DNA of 61,030 nucleotides from JAGQUL01 sp038212015 (GTDB lineage: Bacteria; Actinomycetota; Thermoleophilia; Gaiellales; SKUG01): the NCBI GenBank assembly GCA_038212015.1, contig JBBQUY010000009.1:1-61030 (forward strand), written 5' to 3'. This document shows positions 42,067 to 51,262 of the stretch, in pieces. Numbering within the stretch: the first letter of the stretch is position 1; each line of letters starts with the position of its first letter. The notes below the pieces were generated by a model that searched no databases, was not told the DNA's origin, and was given only the letters and a program-made list of their open reading frames with translations. The position numbers and the translations under genes are program-made.

Positions 42067-44328
42067 GTGGCGAAGGTGCTGGGTGGGCGTGGTCGAGGCG
42101 TGCAGTCGTGCGCAGGCGCGGTGCTGATTGCGTGGTTCTGCGCCTTGGCGGCAGGCGGCAGTCCGACGAGCGCGCGTGCGGCGACGGAAGCGACGACCGT
42201 GACCGATACGGTGCCGGGATGCGTGGTGCCGAAGCAACTCGGCCTCGTGATGATCGTCGACGACTCCGGTTCGATGTATTCCACCGACCCGACCAAGCTG
42301 CGCGCCGAGGCAGCGTCGATCGCGGTCGACCAGGTCAAGACCGGCAGCGTGGTGTCGTCCTCGAATTTCGACGGCAGCGCCAAGACGATCTTCGCTCCGA
42401 CGATCGTCACGGATGCCGCGCGCGCCGGCCTGAAGACGACCATCCGCGGGTCGCTCGGGGCAGGCGGCGGGACCGACTACGAATCGGCCTTCCTGGAGGC
42501 GCAGCGCCAGCTCGGAGCGCTGCCGACGAGCGTCGATCGTCGCGCCGTGCTGTTCCTGTCCGACGGCCAGCCCAACTCCGCGGCCTACACCGCCGATCGG
42601 CCGATCGCGGCTGCCGGCACCCCGATCTACACGATCGGGTTCGGATCGGCGTCGATGGTCGAACTCGCGGGCATCTCCGCGCGGTCGGGCGGTCAGCACT
42701 TCACCGCCGCGAGCGCGGCCGACCTGCAGCACGTGGTCGCAAACATCGCTGCGATCCTTGGCTGCAACGCACAGAACATCGTCGAGCAGGTCCAGCTGCC
42801 GCCGGGTGGCACGAAGACGATTCCGTTCACGGTGGACACGTGCGAGCGGGAACTGCGATCGCTGGCGGCGTGGAAATCGGGAACCATCGACGTGTGGCTC
42901 GTGCGCCCCGACGGCTCGCGCCTCGACGGTTCGAGCATCGCGAGCTGGGAGCGATACGTGCGCGAGTCCACCTACGTGAGCGTCAACTCGACCCAGCCAC
43001 AGACCGGTGGCTGGACGCTCAACCTGGCGTCGGCGCAGCAGAACGTCTCGGACGTGAACGTGACGGTGAACGTGTGGGGACGCCGATGCAGCACGCCAGA
43101 TCCAGGAACACAGGGCGCACCGCGCACCTGCGTGGCGGTCGCGCTGTCGCGCGGCTGGCGCAGCAGCGTGGATTTTTCGTGGCAGCCGGTCTCGCCGCAT
43201 CCACTGCTCGAAGGCTACGAGGTGCAGACCACGCACAAGGGCAAGACGCAGTGGAAGGCGCATCCGCTCACGACAGCACCGACGATCCGCATTGCCGGCC
43301 ACAATCCCGGGAGTTCCTGGACGTACCGCGTGCGCAGCACGTATTCGGACGGCGCAGTGAGCGACTGGTGCACCGTTGCGGTCACGATTCCGATCTGGTC
43401 ACTGCTCCAGGGCAGCGATCGCCGCAATCGAATGAAGGGGTCGCGCGGACGTGACCTGATCGACGGGCGAGGCGGCAACGACGCGCTCGACGGGCGAGGC
43501 GGAACCGACCTGGTGCACGGCGGACGCGGCAACGACGTGGTCGTCGGCGGCCCCGGCAACGATCGGTTGACGGGCGGTGCGGGACGCGACACGGTGATCG
43601 GTGGTGCGGGGGCCGACACGATCGACGTGCGTGATCGTCGCGGCGGCGACGTGGTCAGGTGCGGCCCTGGACGCGACACCGTGTTCGCCGACCGTGGGGA
43701 TCGGCTCGCACGCGACTGCGAACGAGCCCGGCGCATGCGCGCGCCGAAGGTTGCTCCGCCACGCGGCGATGAACCCGGCACCGCCCAGGTGGCCCTCGCC
43801 TTCTCGACGTCCTACGGTGGCGTCGGCGGCGCTCCGCCCGTGTTCGGCAACGGTTCGGTGATCACGCCGGTAACGAGTGGCGCCACGTCAGGCGGCGGAA
43901 CGGTCACGATCGGCGGCGTCGTCGTCAATCCGACGACGACCAATGGTGGTACGGGCACCGGGAGCGGTACCGGAGCGGGTTCGGGTTCGAGTACCGGGAC
44001 GGGCACGACCGGGTCGAATGCGACGACGACCACCACGACGACGACGACCACGCCGACGCCGACGCCGACGCCGACATCCGGTTCCGGCTCGGGCAGCTCC
44101 GGAACGAGCGGCACGGGCACCGGCGGAAACGGTACGACGGGCACCGGGACGACAGACACTGCGACGGGTATCGCGACGACGGGCACCGGAACGACGGCGA
44201 CGCCCCCGGGTCCCGGCACCGGCGGTGGACGACCCACGAATCCCGGAAACGGCAACGGGAACGGTCGTCCGGCGGGCGGCAACGGCGGCGGCTCGGGCAA
44301 TGGCAACGGGCGTCCGACGCGGACCTGA
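42067..44328 (+). CDS. Secreted von Willebrand factor A protein with RTX-like repeats and Thr/Gly-rich tail
   Basis: 753 residues from a GTG at 42067, preceded by GGGGGGAC. Signal peptide (~1-38). vWA domain (~55-235) with a MIDAS motif DDSGSM, GGGTDY and FLSDGQPN, so metal-dependent ligand binding is expected. A beta-sandwich region with a fibronectin-III-like segment (~370-445) follows. RTX-like repeats (~455-540: GRGGNDALD, GGRGNDVVV, GGPGNDRLT) come next. The last ~165 residues are almost only Gly, Thr, Asn, Ser, Pro and Ala, a wall-spanning-type tail. No LPXTG is seen. Confidence 0.85.
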   Translation: MAKVLGGRGRGVQSCAGAVLIAWFCALAAGGSPTSARAATEATTVTDTVPGCVVPKQLGLVMIVDDSGSMYSTDPTKLRAEAASIAVDQVKTGSVVSSSNFDGSAKTIFAPTIVTDAARAGLKTTIRGSLGAGGGTDYESAFLEAQRQLGALPTSVDRRAVLFLSDGQPNSAAYTADRPIAAAGTPIYTIGFGSASMVELAGISARSGGQHFTAASAADLQHVVANIAAILGCNAQNIVEQVQLPPGGTKTIPFTVDTCERELRSLAAWKSGTIDVWLVRPDGSRLDGSSIASWERYVRESTYVSVNSTQPQTGGWTLNLASAQQNVSDVNVTVNVWGRRCSTPDPGTQGAPRTCVAVALSRGWRSSVDFSWQPVSPHPLLEGYEVQTTHKGKTQWKAHPLTTAPTIRIAGHNPGSSWTYRVRSTYSDGAVSDWCTVAVTIPIWSLLQGSDRRNRMKGSRGRDLIDGRGGNDALDGRGGTDLVHGGRGNDVVVGGPGNDRLTGGAGRDTVIGGAGADTIDVRDRRGGDVVRCGPGRDTVFADRGDRLARDCERARRMRAPKVAPPRGDEPGTAQVALAFSTSYGGVGGAPPVFGNGSVITPVTSGATSGGGTVTIGGVVVNPTTTNGGTGTGSGTGAGSGSSTGTGTTGSNATTTTTTTTTTPTPTPTPTSGSGSGSSGTSGTGTGGNGTTGTGTTDTATGIATTGTGTTATPPGPGTGGGRPTNPGNGNGNGRPAGGNGGGSGNGNGRPTRT

Positions 44329-44460
44329 CGCAGCAGGCTCCGTCACGTTTTGTTTCACTTTCTTCCACCATCGCGGTAGTGTCGGCCGGTCGCAGGCTTG
44401 CGCATGCAGGGGCATGCCGGGGAGGGAGCCGCGACCACGATGCGTGGAAGGGGTATCCGC

Positions 44461-45897
44461 ATGAAGACCGTGATTGCCGGCGGGACGATCGTCACCGCCA
44501 CCGAGACCTACGTGGCCGACGTGCTCATCGAGGACGAGAAGATCGCCGCGATCGGCACCGATCTCGCCGACCAGGGTGACAAGGTGATCGACGCCACGGG
44601 CAAGTTCGTGATGCCGGGCGCGATCGACGTGCACACGCACCTCGACATGCCGTTCGGCGGCACGACGAGCTGTGACGACTTCACCAGCGGGCATGTCGCG
44701 GCGCTGCATGGCGGCACGACGATGCACATCGACTTCTCCACGCAGCCCAAGGGTGGATCGCTGCAGGACGGGCTCGACACCTGGCACGGCAAGGCGAACG
44801 GCAAGGCCGTGATGGACTACGGCTTCCACATGATCGTCACGGACGCGCGTCCGGAGGTCATCGAGGAACTCGACTCGATGGTCGAGCAGGGCGTCACGAG
44901 CTTCAAGTGCTTCCTCGCCTACCCCGACGCGCTCATGGTCGACGACGACACGCTCTTCTCGGTGATGGAGCGCGCGTCCAGCAACGGCGGGCTCGTCATG
45001 ATCCACGCCGAGAACGGCCACGTCATCGACACGCTCGTCAAGCGAGCGGTGGCGGCCGGCGACACGCGCCCGGGCTTTCACTACCGCACGCGACCGTCGA
45101 CGCTCGAGGGTGAATCCACCGAGCGCGCGATCGCGCTGGCAAAGGTCGCCGACGCGCCGCTCTACATCGTGCACGTCACCTGCACGGAGGCGGTCGACGC
45201 CATTGCCCGTGCACGCCACGCCGGCCAGAAGGTCTGGGGCGAGAGCTGCACGCAGTACTTCTACCTGACCCAGGACGACCTGGATCGCGACGGATTCGAG
45301 GGTGCGAAGTTCGTGTGCTCCCCGCCGCTGCGCACCGAGGCCGACCAGCAGCGCCTGTGGGACGCGATCCGTCGCGACGAGCTCGAGGTCATCTCCACCG
45401 ACCACTGCCCGTTCAACTATGACGGTCAGAAGACGCTCGGCTCGGACAGCTTCGCGGCGATCCCCAACGGCATTCCCGGCATCGAGGAGCGCATGGGACT
45501 GCTGAGCGAGGCCGTGCACGAAGGCCACCTGAGCCGTCAGCGCCTGGTCGAGGTCGCCGCCACGAATCCCGCCAAGCTGTTCGGCTGCTACCCGCAGAAG
45601 GGCACCATCGCGCCCGGCTCCGACGCCGACATCGTCGTGTGGGACGCCGACGCGAAGGTCACGTGGAGCGCTGACGACATCCACTCCGCGATCGACTACA
45701 CCTGCTACGAGGGCACGACCACGCGGGGCAAGGCAGCGTACGTGCTGAGCCGTGGCGAGGTCGTCATCGAAAACGGTGAGCTCACCGACGCCGCCACGCC
45801 CGGTCGCGGCAAGTTCGTGAAGCGACGCCGCTTCGAGTTCGATCGCCCCGGCGTCTACAACGGCCCGGCCACCGCGCGCCAGCCCGCGCACGCCTGA
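44461..45897 (+). CDS. hydA: Dihydropyrimidinase
   Basis: 478 residues from the ATG at 44461, preceded by GGAAGGGG. It opens dihydrouracil/dihydrothymine to the N-carbamoyl-beta-amino acid. Binuclear-zinc amidohydrolase marks are His58/His60 in DVHTHLD, carbamylated Lys149 in SFKCFLAYP, His182 in IHAENG, His238 in VHVTC and Asp314 in STDHCPF. Length is typical. It begins the plus-strand catabolic pair with the amidohydrolase 44 nt downstream and takes the product of PreAT encoded at 24-27 kb. Confidence 0.96.
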   Translation: MKTVIAGGTIVTATETYVADVLIEDEKIAAIGTDLADQGDKVIDATGKFVMPGAIDVHTHLDMPFGGTTSCDDFTSGHVAALHGGTTMHIDFSTQPKGGSLQDGLDTWHGKANGKAVMDYGFHMIVTDARPEVIEELDSMVEQGVTSFKCFLAYPDALMVDDDTLFSVMERASSNGGLVMIHAENGHVIDTLVKRAVAAGDTRPGFHYRTRPSTLEGESTERAIALAKVADAPLYIVHVTCTEAVDAIARARHAGQKVWGESCTQYFYLTQDDLDRDGFEGAKFVCSPPLRTEADQQRLWDAIRRDELEVISTDHCPFNYDGQKTLGSDSFAAIPNGIPGIEERMGLLSEAVHEGHLSRQRLVEVAATNPAKLFGCYPQKGTIAPGSDADIVVWDADAKVTWSADDIHSAIDYTCYEGTTTRGKAAYVLSRGEVVIENGELTDAATPGRGKFVKRRRFEFDRPGVYNGPATARQPAHA

Positions 45898-45941
45898 CGC
45901 GCCGTCGTCTCCACCACCATCACCACCGAGGAAACACACGC

Positions 45942-46814
45942 ATGAACCAGAACCGCGGAACCGGAATCGTGAAGGCGGCGCTCATCCAGGCGCACGCCAA
46001 CATGGGCAAGCAGGAAGCGATCGACAAGCACGTCGGGATGATCCGCGACGCCGTCGGCCAGGGAGCGCAGATCGTCTGCCTGCAGGAGATCTTCTACGGC
46101 CCGTACTTCTGCGCCGACGAGGGCAACACGGAGTGGTTCCGCACCGCCGAGGACGCGGAGACCGGACCGACGGTCCAGCTGATGATGGAGCTCGCCAAGG
46201 AGCTCGACGTCGTGCTCGTGGTGCCCATCTACGAAGAGGCGATGCAGGGCGTCTACTACAACACCACCGTGGTGATCGACGCCGACGGCACACATCTGGG
46301 CAAGTACCGCAAGGCCCACATTCCGCAGGTCGCGCCGATCTTCTGGGAGAAGTACTTCTTCAAGCCCGGCAACGTCGGCTACCCGGTGTTCGACACCGCG
46401 GTCGGCAAGGTCGGCGTCGTGATCTGCTACGACCGCCACTTCCCGGAGATCTGGCGCGAACTCGGCCTCAACGGCGCGCAGATCGTCTTCAACCCGAGCG
46501 CGACGGTCGAGAGCCTGTCGCGCTACCTGTGGGAGCTCGAGCAGACCGCAAGCGCAGCCGCGAACGGCTACTGGGTCGGCGCGATCAACCGCGTCGGCGT
46601 CGAGAGCCCGATCTCCGAGCACAAGTTCTACGGGTCGAGCTACTTCGCCGATCCGAAGGGCCAGATCGTCGCGCAGGCCAACGACACAGACGATGCGATC
46701 GTGATCGCCGACATCGACCTGGACGAGATCCAGCGCACGCGCGACACGTGGCAGTTCTTCCGCGATCGTCGCCCGGAGACGTACGCGGCGACGGTCGACG
46801 TCGCGCTGCCGTAA
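45942..46814 (+). CDS. Beta-ureidopropionase / N-carbamoyl-beta-amino-acid amidohydrolase (nitrilase superfamily)
   Basis: 290 residues. The catalytic triad of the nitrilase fold is visible: Glu49 (CLQEIFYG), Lys123 (YRKAHIPQ), Cys161 (VVICYDRHFPE). The family members with this FWEKYFF region hydrolyse N-carbamoyl-beta-alanine or N-carbamoylputrescine. The immediate position after hydA argues for N-carbamoyl-beta-alanine, giving beta-alanine, CO2 and ammonia. A strong hairpin terminator follows. Confidence 0.92.
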   Translation: MNQNRGTGIVKAALIQAHANMGKQEAIDKHVGMIRDAVGQGAQIVCLQEIFYGPYFCADEGNTEWFRTAEDAETGPTVQLMMELAKELDVVLVVPIYEEAMQGVYYNTTVVIDADGTHLGKYRKAHIPQVAPIFWEKYFFKPGNVGYPVFDTAVGKVGVVICYDRHFPEIWRELGLNGAQIVFNPSATVESLSRYLWELEQTASAAANGYWVGAINRVGVESPISEHKFYGSSYFADPKGQIVAQANDTDDAIVIADIDLDEIQRTRDTWQFFRDRRPETYAATVDVALP

Positions 46815-46852
46815 GGCTCGTCGAGGGGCAGGCAGAGCGGGATGTGCAAGTT

Positions 46853-46884
46853 CGAACGCGGACCGTTTCGGTGGTCCGCGTTCG
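46853..46884 (+). terminator. Terminator hairpin after the hydA operon
   Basis: A perfect 12-bp stem CGAACGCGGACC / GGTCCGCGTTCG with an 8-nt loop, 38 nt after the beta-ureidopropionase stop. No clear T-run follows. Confidence 0.75.
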
Positions 46885-46950
46885 CGTTCCACGACGTGCC
46901 GGTTCCCCGAGGTGCAGACGAGACGCAGGGTCTCGCACCGGGGGAAAATC

Positions 46951-48132
46951 ATGTCGGGGGATTGTTGCTGCATGAATGTTGGACGCGTCGCACGCAGTGC
47001 CGTGCCGGTCGCTGCTGCTGCCGTGGGCGTCGCCGCGGCGTCGCGGGTGCTCGGAGGCGATCCGGAGCCCGGAGCGCCAGCTCCCCCGTCGCAATCGCAG
47101 GCCGGCGCAGCGGCACTCGAGCCCGAACCCGCCAATGAGCCGGGCGTCGAGCCGGACCCGGTACCGGCACCCGCACCTGCGCGCCGGACGTACACGAACC
47201 CGGTCTTCGCGGAGAACGCGCCTGATCCGACCGTGGTGCGAGGCGAGGACGGCATGTTCTACGCGTTCACGACCGAGTCCGCATGGCTGCCGTTCCAGGT
47301 GCTGCGCTCCCCGGACCTGCGTACCTGGGAGCGCGTCGGCGGAGCGTTCGAGGGCCAGGGACCCGCATGGATCAAGGAGCATCGCTGGGCACCTGATGTT
47401 GCCCGCACCGGCGACCACTACACGATGACGCACTCGGGCCGCGGCCACGACGGGCGGATGAAGATCGGGTACGCGACGTCGCCCACCGCACAGGGGCCGT
47501 ACACCGATCGTGGGATCCTCGTCGAGGGCCAGAGTGGCGGGTACTTCATCGATTCGCACCTCCAGCAGACCGACGAGGGGTGGAAGCTGTACTACGGCTC
47601 CACGGGCGGAACGAGCCCGCGCGACCAGACCGGGATCTCGGTCCGGGACGTCGACATCGCCGCGGACGGCAGCCTGAGCCTTCGCGGAGACGCCAAGGTC
47701 GTCGTGTCGGAGCAGGGCGAGCGCGAGCTCGTCGAGGGAGCCTGGATGCACCAGAAGAACGGGCAGTACTACCTGTTCTATTCCGATGGACGCTGGGATG
47801 CGAAGGGCGGCGCCGAGGACTACGCGCTCAAGGTCGCGCGAAGCGCCTCACCGGACGGGCCGTTCGAGAAGCTCGGCGCACCGATCCTCCAGCAGGGCAA
47901 CGGCTACGCCGGCACTGGTCACAATTCGATCGTGACCGACGACGCCGGACAGGACTGGCTGATGTACCACGCGTGGGGCGCCGACCACTCGACGGGTCGC
48001 GTCCTCATGATGGATCCGATCGAGTGGCGCGACGGCTGGCCCGTCGTCAATGACGGCACCGGCCCGTCGAATGCGCCGATGGATGCACCGGTGATCGCGG
48101 CTCTCGACGGTGCCGCGGCGCTCGCGGCCTGA
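46951..48132 (+). CDS. Secreted GH43-family five-bladed propeller protein (arabinanase-like)
   Basis: 393 residues from the ATG at 46951, preceded by GGGGGA. An odd Cys-rich start (GDCCCM) leads into an Ala/Val-rich hydrophobic segment (~18-36), then a Pro/Glu-rich linker. The GH43 domain is ~75-380: NPVFAENAPDPTVVR (catalytic-base Asp), HRWAPDVAR, FIDSHLQQ (pKa-modulating Asp), VEGAWMHQKNGQYYLFYS (general-acid Glu) and GHNSIV. Expected activity is on arabinan/xylan side chains or actinobacterial arabinan. Substrate not readable. Exported. Confidence 0.87.
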   Translation: MSGDCCCMNVGRVARSAVPVAAAAVGVAAASRVLGGDPEPGAPAPPSQSQAGAAALEPEPANEPGVEPDPVPAPAPARRTYTNPVFAENAPDPTVVRGEDGMFYAFTTESAWLPFQVLRSPDLRTWERVGGAFEGQGPAWIKEHRWAPDVARTGDHYTMTHSGRGHDGRMKIGYATSPTAQGPYTDRGILVEGQSGGYFIDSHLQQTDEGWKLYYGSTGGTSPRDQTGISVRDVDIAADGSLSLRGDAKVVVSEQGERELVEGAWMHQKNGQYYLFYSDGRWDAKGGAEDYALKVARSASPDGPFEKLGAPILQQGNGYAGTGHNSIVTDDAGQDWLMYHAWGADHSTGRVLMMDPIEWRDGWPVVNDGTGPSNAPMDAPVIAALDGAAALAA

Positions 48133-48153
48133 TCCCGACGCGACCAGCGTCAG

Positions 48154-49089
48154 TCAGTCCGCGCTGATGTCGCGCTCGGTGCGACGCGCGTTGCCGAGCG
48201 CGAATTGCAGGTCCTCGGGCAGCGGTGAGGCGACTTCCACCGGTTCACCCGTGCGTGGATGTGGAAACTCAAGCTTCGCGGCGTGCAGGAACTGCCGGTC
48301 CAGGCCGAATTCGGGCGAGTGCCCGTAGGTCGGGTCGGCGACGACCGAGTGACCGATCGCTTCCAGATGCACGCGGATCTGGTGCGTGCGCCCGGTCTCG
48401 AGCTTGAGGCGCAGCAACGTCGTGGTGGGCAGCAGCTCCTGCACCACGAAATGGGTGATGGCTTCCTGCGGGAAGTCGGTGTCGATCGAGCGCTTCGAAC
48501 TATCGCGCACGTCGCGACCGATCGGCGCTTCGATGCGGCCCGCGCGACTGGCGACGGTGCCCTGCACGAGCGCCAGGTACTCGCGCTTGGCGGTGCGCTC
48601 GCGCAGCGCGAGCTGCAGCTGTCGCTGCGCGAGGTGGTTCTTGGCGAGCATCATCACGCCCGACGTGTCCTTGTCGAGTCGGTGCACCACGCCCGGGCGA
48701 TACATGACGGGGTCGTCGTTCTCCGCGAGGTTGACGCCGCCACCGGCGAGCAGCTCCACGAGGGTCACGGCGCGGTGTCCGGGCGCCGGGTGCACGACGA
48801 GCCCTGCCGGCTTGTCGACGACGAGCACGTCGTCGTCTTCGTACAGCACGGGAACCGGCGAGGTTCCCTCGAACGTGCGCGGCGGCGGCTCGGCGAGTTC
48901 GGCGTCGGGAACCTCGATGACGTATCCGACCTGCACGCGATTGCTCTTGATCGCGGGACGACCGTCGATGGTGACGAGTCCCGCTTCGAGCAGCTTCTCC
49001 GCCCGCGCGCGTGAACCGATGCGCTCGATGCCGGACAGGAACTTGTCGATTCGCTGGCCCGCGAAATCCTCGTCGACTTCGACCTTCAT
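48154..49089 (-). CDS. rluD: RluA-family 23S rRNA pseudouridine synthase
   Basis: 311 residues. An N-terminal S4 RNA-binding domain (~10-70, QRIDKFLSGIERIGSRARAEKLL) precedes the catalytic domain with VVHRLDKDTSGVMMLAK (catalytic Asp) and RTHQIRVHLEAIGHSVVADPTYG. RluD type modifies helix 69 of 23S rRNA. The ATG overlaps the lspA stop (ATGA). The lspA-rluD order is common. Confidence 0.94.
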   Translation of the reverse strand: MKVEVDEDFAGQRIDKFLSGIERIGSRARAEKLLEAGLVTIDGRPAIKSNRVQVGYVIEVPDAELAEPPPRTFEGTSPVPVLYEDDDVLVVDKPAGLVVHPAPGHRAVTLVELLAGGGVNLAENDDPVMYRPGVVHRLDKDTSGVMMLAKNHLAQRQLQLALRERTAKREYLALVQGTVASRAGRIEAPIGRDVRDSSKRSIDTDFPQEAITHFVVQELLPTTTLLRLKLETGRTHQIRVHLEAIGHSVVADPTYGHSPEFGLDRQFLHAAKLEFPHPRTGEPVEVASPLPEDLQFALGNARRTERDISAD

Positions 49090-49583
49090 GTGGTGCCGCC
49101 GTCCTCGGGTGCTGCCGCGTTCGCGGCACGATGCTCGCGCCGCATCGCGGCGAACTGCGCGAGCAGGACGAGCATGACGCCGACCGTGATCCCGATGTCG
49201 GCGATGTTGAACGTGGGCCAGTTCGGGAGGTGGATGAAATCGATTACGTACCGATACTGCACGCGATCGACGAGGTTGCCGAGCGCACCTCCGGTGATGA
49301 ACGCACCACCGAGGATCGTCAGGTGATCCTCGGGCTCGACGCGCAGCAGGAACACGAACAGCAGGATCCCCACGAGCAGCGTTCCGAGCACGACGATGCC
49401 GCCCGCACCCGAGAACAACCCGAACGCGATGCCGCGATTGTGGACGTGACGCAGTTCGAGCAGTCCGTCGATCACGCGGACGCGCTCACCGACCTCGAGG
49501 CTCGTCTGCACGAGCACCTTCGCGATGCGATCCGCGACGAACGTCGCGACCGCGACGACGACGAACAGGATGCGGCCGCTCAC
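49086..49583 (-). CDS. lspA: Signal peptidase II (lipoprotein signal peptidase)
   Basis: 165 residues from a GTG at 49583; an upstream in-frame ATG would run into the preceding gene. Four membrane helices. Conserved motifs: RHVHNRGIAFGL, GGALGNLVDRVQYRYVIDF (first catalytic Asp) and WPTFNIADIGI (second catalytic Asp). It cleaves prolipoproteins at the lipobox. Confidence 0.94.
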   Translation of the reverse strand: MSGRILFVVVAVATFVADRIAKVLVQTSLEVGERVRVIDGLLELRHVHNRGIAFGLFSGAGGIVVLGTLLVGILLFVFLLRVEPEDHLTILGGAFITGGALGNLVDRVQYRYVIDFIHLPNWPTFNIADIGITVGVMLVLLAQFAAMRREHRAANAAAPEDGGTT

Positions 49584-49603
49584 GTGTCCGAGACCTGCGG
49601 GCT

Positions 49604-49963
49604 TCAGGCCGGGGCGTGCTTGAGGTGGGTGCGCGCCCACGGCAGCGCCTGGAGGCGCTCGAACTCGATCGGCGTACCGTCGACTTCGCAGTTGCCGTAC
49701 GTGCCGTCTTCGATGCGCTTGAGCGCCGCGTCGATCTCCTCGAGCAGGTGCTCCTCGTGCTCCTCGATCCCGAGATCGCGCTCACGCAGGAACGTCGACG
49801 TGCCCTGATCGGCGAGATGGGACTCGAGACCGTGCTCGCTCGTCTCCTCCGAGATCGTCGCCTCGAACTCGGACTGCAGTGCCTCGATGTTGCCGAGGAT
49901 CCGGAGTCGCTCGCTCTTCAGCTGTTCGGCGAGTTCTTCGAGTTGCTTGGCAGAGAGGCTCAT
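49604..49963 (-). CDS. TraR/DksA-family protein with degenerate zinc finger
   Basis: 119 residues. Long N-terminal coiled-coil helices (~1-80) and the family signature RIEDGTYGNCEVDGTPIEFERL. The usual CxxC-x17-CxxC zinc site is reduced to a single Cys (CEVD, then no CxxC), so metal binding is probably lost, as in some Cys-poor DksA paralogues. The family binds the RNA-polymerase secondary channel with ppGpp. It lies 20 nt before lspA. Confidence 0.85.
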   Translation of the reverse strand: MSLSAKQLEELAEQLKSERLRILGNIEALQSEFEATISEETSEHGLESHLADQGTSTFLRERDLGIEEHEEHLLEEIDAALKRIEDGTYGNCEVDGTPIEFERLQALPWARTHLKHAPA

Positions 49964-50016
49964 GGTGCTCCTTGGCGGGATCCTAGGCCCGCCGTCGTGG
50001 CGGTGCCGTCATGCTT

Positions 50017-50328
50017 TCATTTCCCGGATGCGGCGTCGAGCATTCGTCGAAGCTCGTCGAATTCCACACCATGGACTGCGACGAGCTTGTCGCGGCTCGA
50101 TGCACCCGTGACGATCTCGATACCCGAGGGTCGCACACCCACGACCGCGGCGAGCAGATCTCGTACGTCATCGTTGGCTCGGCCACGTTCCGGCGCTGCC
50201 GTCACCCGGATCTTCCAACCGTCCTCGTATGGTCCCACGACCTGAGCGACGCGGCTTCCAGGCACGACGCGAAGCCGGATCCGGGACACAGGCTGGGTCC
50301 CGTCGCCGGATCCGGCGGCGTCGCGCAT
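50017..50328 (-). CDS. DUF167/YggU-family protein
   Basis: 103 residues from an ATG at 50328, 4 nt after the divIVA stop; a GTG 14 codons later has the better Shine-Dalgarno (GACGGGA). The core shows IRLRVVPGSRV, IRVTAAPERGRANDDV and IEIVTGASSRDKLVAV, typical of DUF167. Function unknown, yet often encoded with yggT and proC. Confidence 0.85.
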   Translation of the reverse strand: MRDAAGSGDGTQPVSRIRLRVVPGSRVAQVVGPYEDGWKIRVTAAPERGRANDDVRDLLAAVVGVRPSGIEIVTGASSRDKLVAVHGVEFDELRRMLDAASGK

Positions 50329-50332
50329 CCCC

Positions 50333-51175
50333 CTACTGGGTGTCGACCGTCGACGTCGCGCGCGGCGCGACATCGTTCGGATCGAACGTCGGTGGCGCTT
50401 CGAAGAACGCGTCGGCGGTCTCGCCCTCGGCGCGGCCGGTCCCGAGCGTGTCCACCAGTCGCGTGGCTCGCATGCGCGCGGGCGCTCCCGCGCCGTCGTG
50501 CTGGTCGGCAGTGTCGAGCCGATCGCTCGCCGCAGCTGCGAGTTCGGCATCCAGCGCGACACGTTCGGCCTTGACGACGGCCTCGAGCGCCGTCTCCGCA
50601 GCAGCTTCCGCAGCCTGTGCGGCTCGCTCTGCGATGCCCGCGACCGCATCGGCGCTCGTGCTGCGCAGCTCGGTCGCTTCCGGGTGCGCCGACACGATCG
50701 CGCGGAAGGTCCCGCTGCTCTCGTTGACGAGCGCCTGAGTGTCGTCGAGGTGGCTCAGGATCGCACCGCTCATCGCGCGAAGGCGCTGGCGAGCTTCCTG
50801 CTCCGCGCCGTGCAGGTCGCGCAGCACGAGGTCGAGCTTCTGCTTCTCCTCGTGGGCCGCGTGCACGATGTCGCGGGACTTCTGACCTGCCTCGCGCAGG
50901 ATCAGCTCGCTCTCGCGACGCGCCTGTTCCTGCGCCTTCTCGGCGCTGTCCTGGGCGAGCAGCAGCGTGTTCTTGAGCTGGTCCTCGAGCTGCTCGAAAC
51001 GCGTGAGGCGCTCCTTGAGTACCTCGAGTTCTTCGCGCGTGTCGGTGCGCTCTTCCCAGAGCTGGCGCAGCGATCGGTGCACCTCGTCGACAAACTGGTC
51101 GACGTCGCGCTTGCGGTATCCCATGGGGGCCGAGCCGAACTCGCGGCGTTCGACCTCGAACGGTGACAGTGTCAT
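50333..51175 (-). CDS. divIVA: DivIVA-domain protein
   Basis: 280 residues from the ATG before TLSPFEVERREF, preceded by GGAGC. The N-terminal membrane-curvature motif PMGYRKRDVDQFVDEV is followed by coiled coils to ~residue 230 and an acidic/Pro tail. In actinobacteria DivIVA/Wag31 directs polar growth and septum-site organisation. It lies between yggT and the DUF167 gene in the division-associated cluster. Confidence 0.92.
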   Translation of the reverse strand: MTLSPFEVERREFGSAPMGYRKRDVDQFVDEVHRSLRQLWEERTDTREELEVLKERLTRFEQLEDQLKNTLLLAQDSAEKAQEQARRESELILREAGQKSRDIVHAAHEEKQKLDLVLRDLHGAEQEARQRLRAMSGAILSHLDDTQALVNESSGTFRAIVSAHPEATELRSTSADAVAGIAERAAQAAEAAAETALEAVVKAERVALDAELAAAASDRLDTADQHDGAGAPARMRATRLVDTLGTGRAEGETADAFFEAPPTFDPNDVAPRATSTVDTQ

Positions 51176-51262
51176 GGACTGCTCCTGACGGTGGCTTGTG
51201 TCCGCCAAGCAGCATGCAGGGTGCGTCGGATGCACCCTCGACCGCGGGGTGAGGCTCGGGGG

